This document shows, piece by piece, positions 62,484-64,000 of a stretch of 64,000 nucleotides of DNA (positions are counted from its first letter, which is position 1; every line of letters starts with the position of its first letter). Made by a program: the position numbers and the translations under genes. A model generated the notes under the pieces. That model worked only from the letters and a program-made list of their open reading frames with translations. It was not told the origin of the DNA and did no database searches. Source of the DNA: RGIG4140 sp045638265 (GTDB lineage Bacteria; Pseudomonadota; Alphaproteobacteria; CAAHEQ01; UBA3637); NCBI GenBank assembly GCA_045638265.1, contig JAZUBA010000044.1:273004-337003 (forward strand), given 5' to 3'.

Positions 62484-64000
62484 TTATTTTTTCTGATTAA
62501 TAACGGCTAAAACATTATAATCATCAATAACATCATTATACTGATTTGTTATATTATTTTGATTAATCAATTCTGTTATATAATCATGATGACCTTTTAG
62601 ATATGGATATGTCACTTTGTTATCAAATACAGAATAAAATTTATTTCGAATAAGTGTTCCGATTTCAAATTGAATTTTATCCTCTATACTTACTCCATGT
62701 TGTCGTTTATTAATAAATACACTTTTATCATGTCGGATAACATTTTGCGCATCTGTTTCAATAATGTTACCCTTACCCAAAGTTAAATGCATTGGTTTTT
62801 TAATTAAAACCAACTGTGCAGTTGCATTATGATCAGAAGCATCTTTTATATCCCCAATTACGATTTTCTTATCTGCTGTTTTAATTATTCCTTTACCTTT
62901 AATATCTCCTGTCATGCTGACATTTGATGTTTTGGTTGTCAAAGAAAGAGTTTCTGTGTTTATATCTTGTATTTTAACATCACTATCAGAAATAATATCA
63001 ACATTATTGGCAAAATCTTCCGAACGACCAGAGATTGTTCCGATATGTAAATCTTGTGATGAACCCACTGAAAGATTATCTGCAACTGCATTGAAATTGC
63101 CATTTGCTTGTAAGTCCTTAACTTCAACATCAGATGCGGTGATATTTAAATCCTTATTAACAGAAACATTGTTCAGTTCGGCTGTTGCATCAGCAGAGAT
63201 ATCAATACTGCCTGTTTCTGATGTTAATTTGTTGGCTATAACATTATTTGATTCAATCAGTGCATTACCAACAGATGTACCATCGCTGATGTTTAAAACT
63301 TCACCAACTCCTTTAATGTATGCTTGTTCTGTTTTGTATTTTAAGCCCTCATCAACCTTGTTTGATGCTGTTGATACTACAAAATAGCGGTCACTTGAAC
63401 CAATATCTTTACCCTCTCCCGCTATCAATGAGATGTTTGTTGCAGAAACATTGGTATCATCTGAAGATAACCCGTTTAATATGTTCATATCAGAAACAAT
63501 ATCAACATTATTGGCAAAATCTTCCGAACGACCAGAGATTGTTCCTATATGCAAATCTTGTGATGAACCCACCGAAAGATTATCTGCAACTGCATTGAAA
63601 ATACCTTTTGCTTGTAAGTCCTTAACTTCAACATCAGATGCGGTGATATTTAAATCCTTATTAACAGAAACATTGTTCAGTTCAGCTGTTGCATCAGCGG
63701 AGATATCAATACTACCTGTTTCTGATGTTAATTTGTTGGCCATAACATTATTTGATTCGATCAGTGCATTACCAACTGATGTGCCATCATTGATGTTTAA
63801 AACTTCACCAACTCCTTTAATGTATGCTTGTTCTGTTTTGTATTTCAAGCCGTCACCAGCCTTGTTTGATGTAGTTGATACTACAAAATAGCGGTCACTT
63901 GAGCCAATATCTTTACCCTCTCCCGCTGTCAATGAGATGTTTGTTGCAGAAACATTGGTATCATCTGAAGATAATCCGTTTAATATGTTCATATCAGAAA
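62484..64000 (-). CDS. Large repeat protein, probable surface adhesin (partial, N-terminus off the right edge)
   Basis: About 505 C-terminal residues are visible. They hold two nearly identical in-frame 168-residue units. Each carries 'MNILNGLSSDDTNVSATNIS', 'GSSDRYFVVST', 'TEQAYIKGVGEVLN' and 'LTSETGSIDISADATAELNN', with repeating short strands rich in Asn, Asp, Ser and Val. This is the look of beta-helix adhesins of the filamentous haemagglutinin kind. The C-terminal 160 residues are unique ('NIIETDAQNVIRHDKSVFIN', 'YPYLKGHHDYITELINQ') and lack a recognisable autotransporter beta-barrel or sortase motif. The edge bases begin what looks like the end of a further repeat. Export route and function are unknown. 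Confidence 0.75.
   Translation of the reverse strand, partial: SDMNILNGLSSDDTNVSATNISLTAGEGKDIGSSDRYFVVSTTSNKAGDGLKYKTEQAYIKGVGEVLNINDGTSVGNALIESNNVMANKLTSETGSIDISADATAELNNVSVNKDLNITASDVEVKDLQAKGIFNAVADNLSVGSSQDLHIGTISGRSEDFANNVDIVSDMNILNGLSSDDTNVSATNISLIAGEGKDIGSSDRYFVVSTASNKVDEGLKYKTEQAYIKGVGEVLNISDGTSVGNALIESNNVIANKLTSETGSIDISADATAELNNVSVNKDLNITASDVEVKDLQANGNFNAVADNLSVGSSQDLHIGTISGRSEDFANNVDIISDSDVKIQDINTETLSLTTKTSNVSMTGDIKGKGIIKTADKKIVIGDIKDASDHNATAQLVLIKKPMHLTLGKGNIIETDAQNVIRHDKSVFINKRQHGVSIEDKIQFEIGTLIRNKFYSVFDNKVTYPYLKGHHDYITELINQNNITNQYNDVIDDYNVLAVINQKK
62985..63992 (-). repeat. Two tandem 504-bp coding repeats
   Basis: The unit 63992-63489 and the unit 63488-62985 differ by only scattered base changes and keep the same frame, giving 168-residue copies. 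The bases at 63993-64000 match the end of another copy, so the array probably continues beyond the window. Confidence 0.9.

Noticed and set aside
62914..63891. Two long plus-strand open frames (about 157 and 152 codons) with the same sequence
   Set aside because: They are the antisense reading of the 504-bp repeats. They lack ribosome sites and share their ends with the repeat period, so they mirror the minus-strand protein.
62985..64000. Possible CRISPR or phage repeat
   Set aside because: The repeats are long, directly adjacent and in frame with no spacers, so they are protein-coding repeats.

Overview
The window is AT-rich, densely coded bacterial chromosome using the standard genetic code (TGA ends several genes). 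It points to an uncultured, probably host- or gut-associated member of the Alphaproteobacteria. The reasons are an F1 ATP synthase operon standing apart from F0 genes, a DUF2155 gene next to MlaD-type genes, a Mic60-like gene directly before a HemY with a C-terminal zinc ribbon, a single Rsh-type (p)ppGpp enzyme followed by acpS, a 41-residue zinc-less L36, and the tig-clpP-clpX-lon block. This placement is inferred from gene content alone. No insertion sequence, prophage, CRISPR array or rRNA was seen; the only tRNA is tRNA-Leu(UAG).

Layout. 1-4.6 kb: F1 ATP synthase (epsilon cut by the edge, beta, gamma, and an alpha carrying a delta-like domain). 4.7-10.5 kb: small membrane, redox and cupin genes, a GT-C-like membrane protein, and a VirB8-like gene paired with a lipoprotein. 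10.6-17.1 kb: metG, a divergent dihydroorotate dehydrogenase and a YejBEF-type peptide ABC transporter. 17.2-20.2 kb: rpoZ-rsh-acpS. 20.3-26.2 kb: tRNA-Leu, tig, clpP, clpX, lon. 26.3-32.9 kb: D-lactate dehydrogenase, ihfB-accD, a Bax-like protein, murJ and fabD. 33-41 kb: a Fur/PerR-rubrerythrin operon, SulP transporter, NAD kinase-like protein, pyrB, frr, a ZIP transporter and a HAD phosphatase. 41-46 kb: envelope genes (M48-TPR protease, two MlaD proteins, DUF2155, Mic60-like, HemY). 46-53.8 kb: a coiled-coil protein, a deoxyribonucleotidase-like protein, anmK, an AsmA-like protein, glgP-trmB and a STAS protein. 54-57.5 kb: an ankyrin protein and an 860-residue pilin-like cysteine-rich repeat protein. 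57.6-64 kb: hydrolase, uvrB, a membrane protein, infA, rpmJ, and the C-terminal end of a large repeat protein cut by the right edge.

The three points of greatest interest are (1) a delta C-terminal domain fused to a full-length F1 alpha subunit with no separate atpH beside it, (2) a type IV prepilin N-terminus carrying roughly eleven six-cysteine modules, and (3) a 504-bp in-frame repeat in the edge protein. Several enzymes (dihydroorotate dehydrogenase, NAD kinase, Bax-type glucosaminidase) have lost or changed signature residues. Many genes are preceded by sigma70-like promoters with 17-bp spacers, and many convergent pairs share one bidirectional terminator hairpin.
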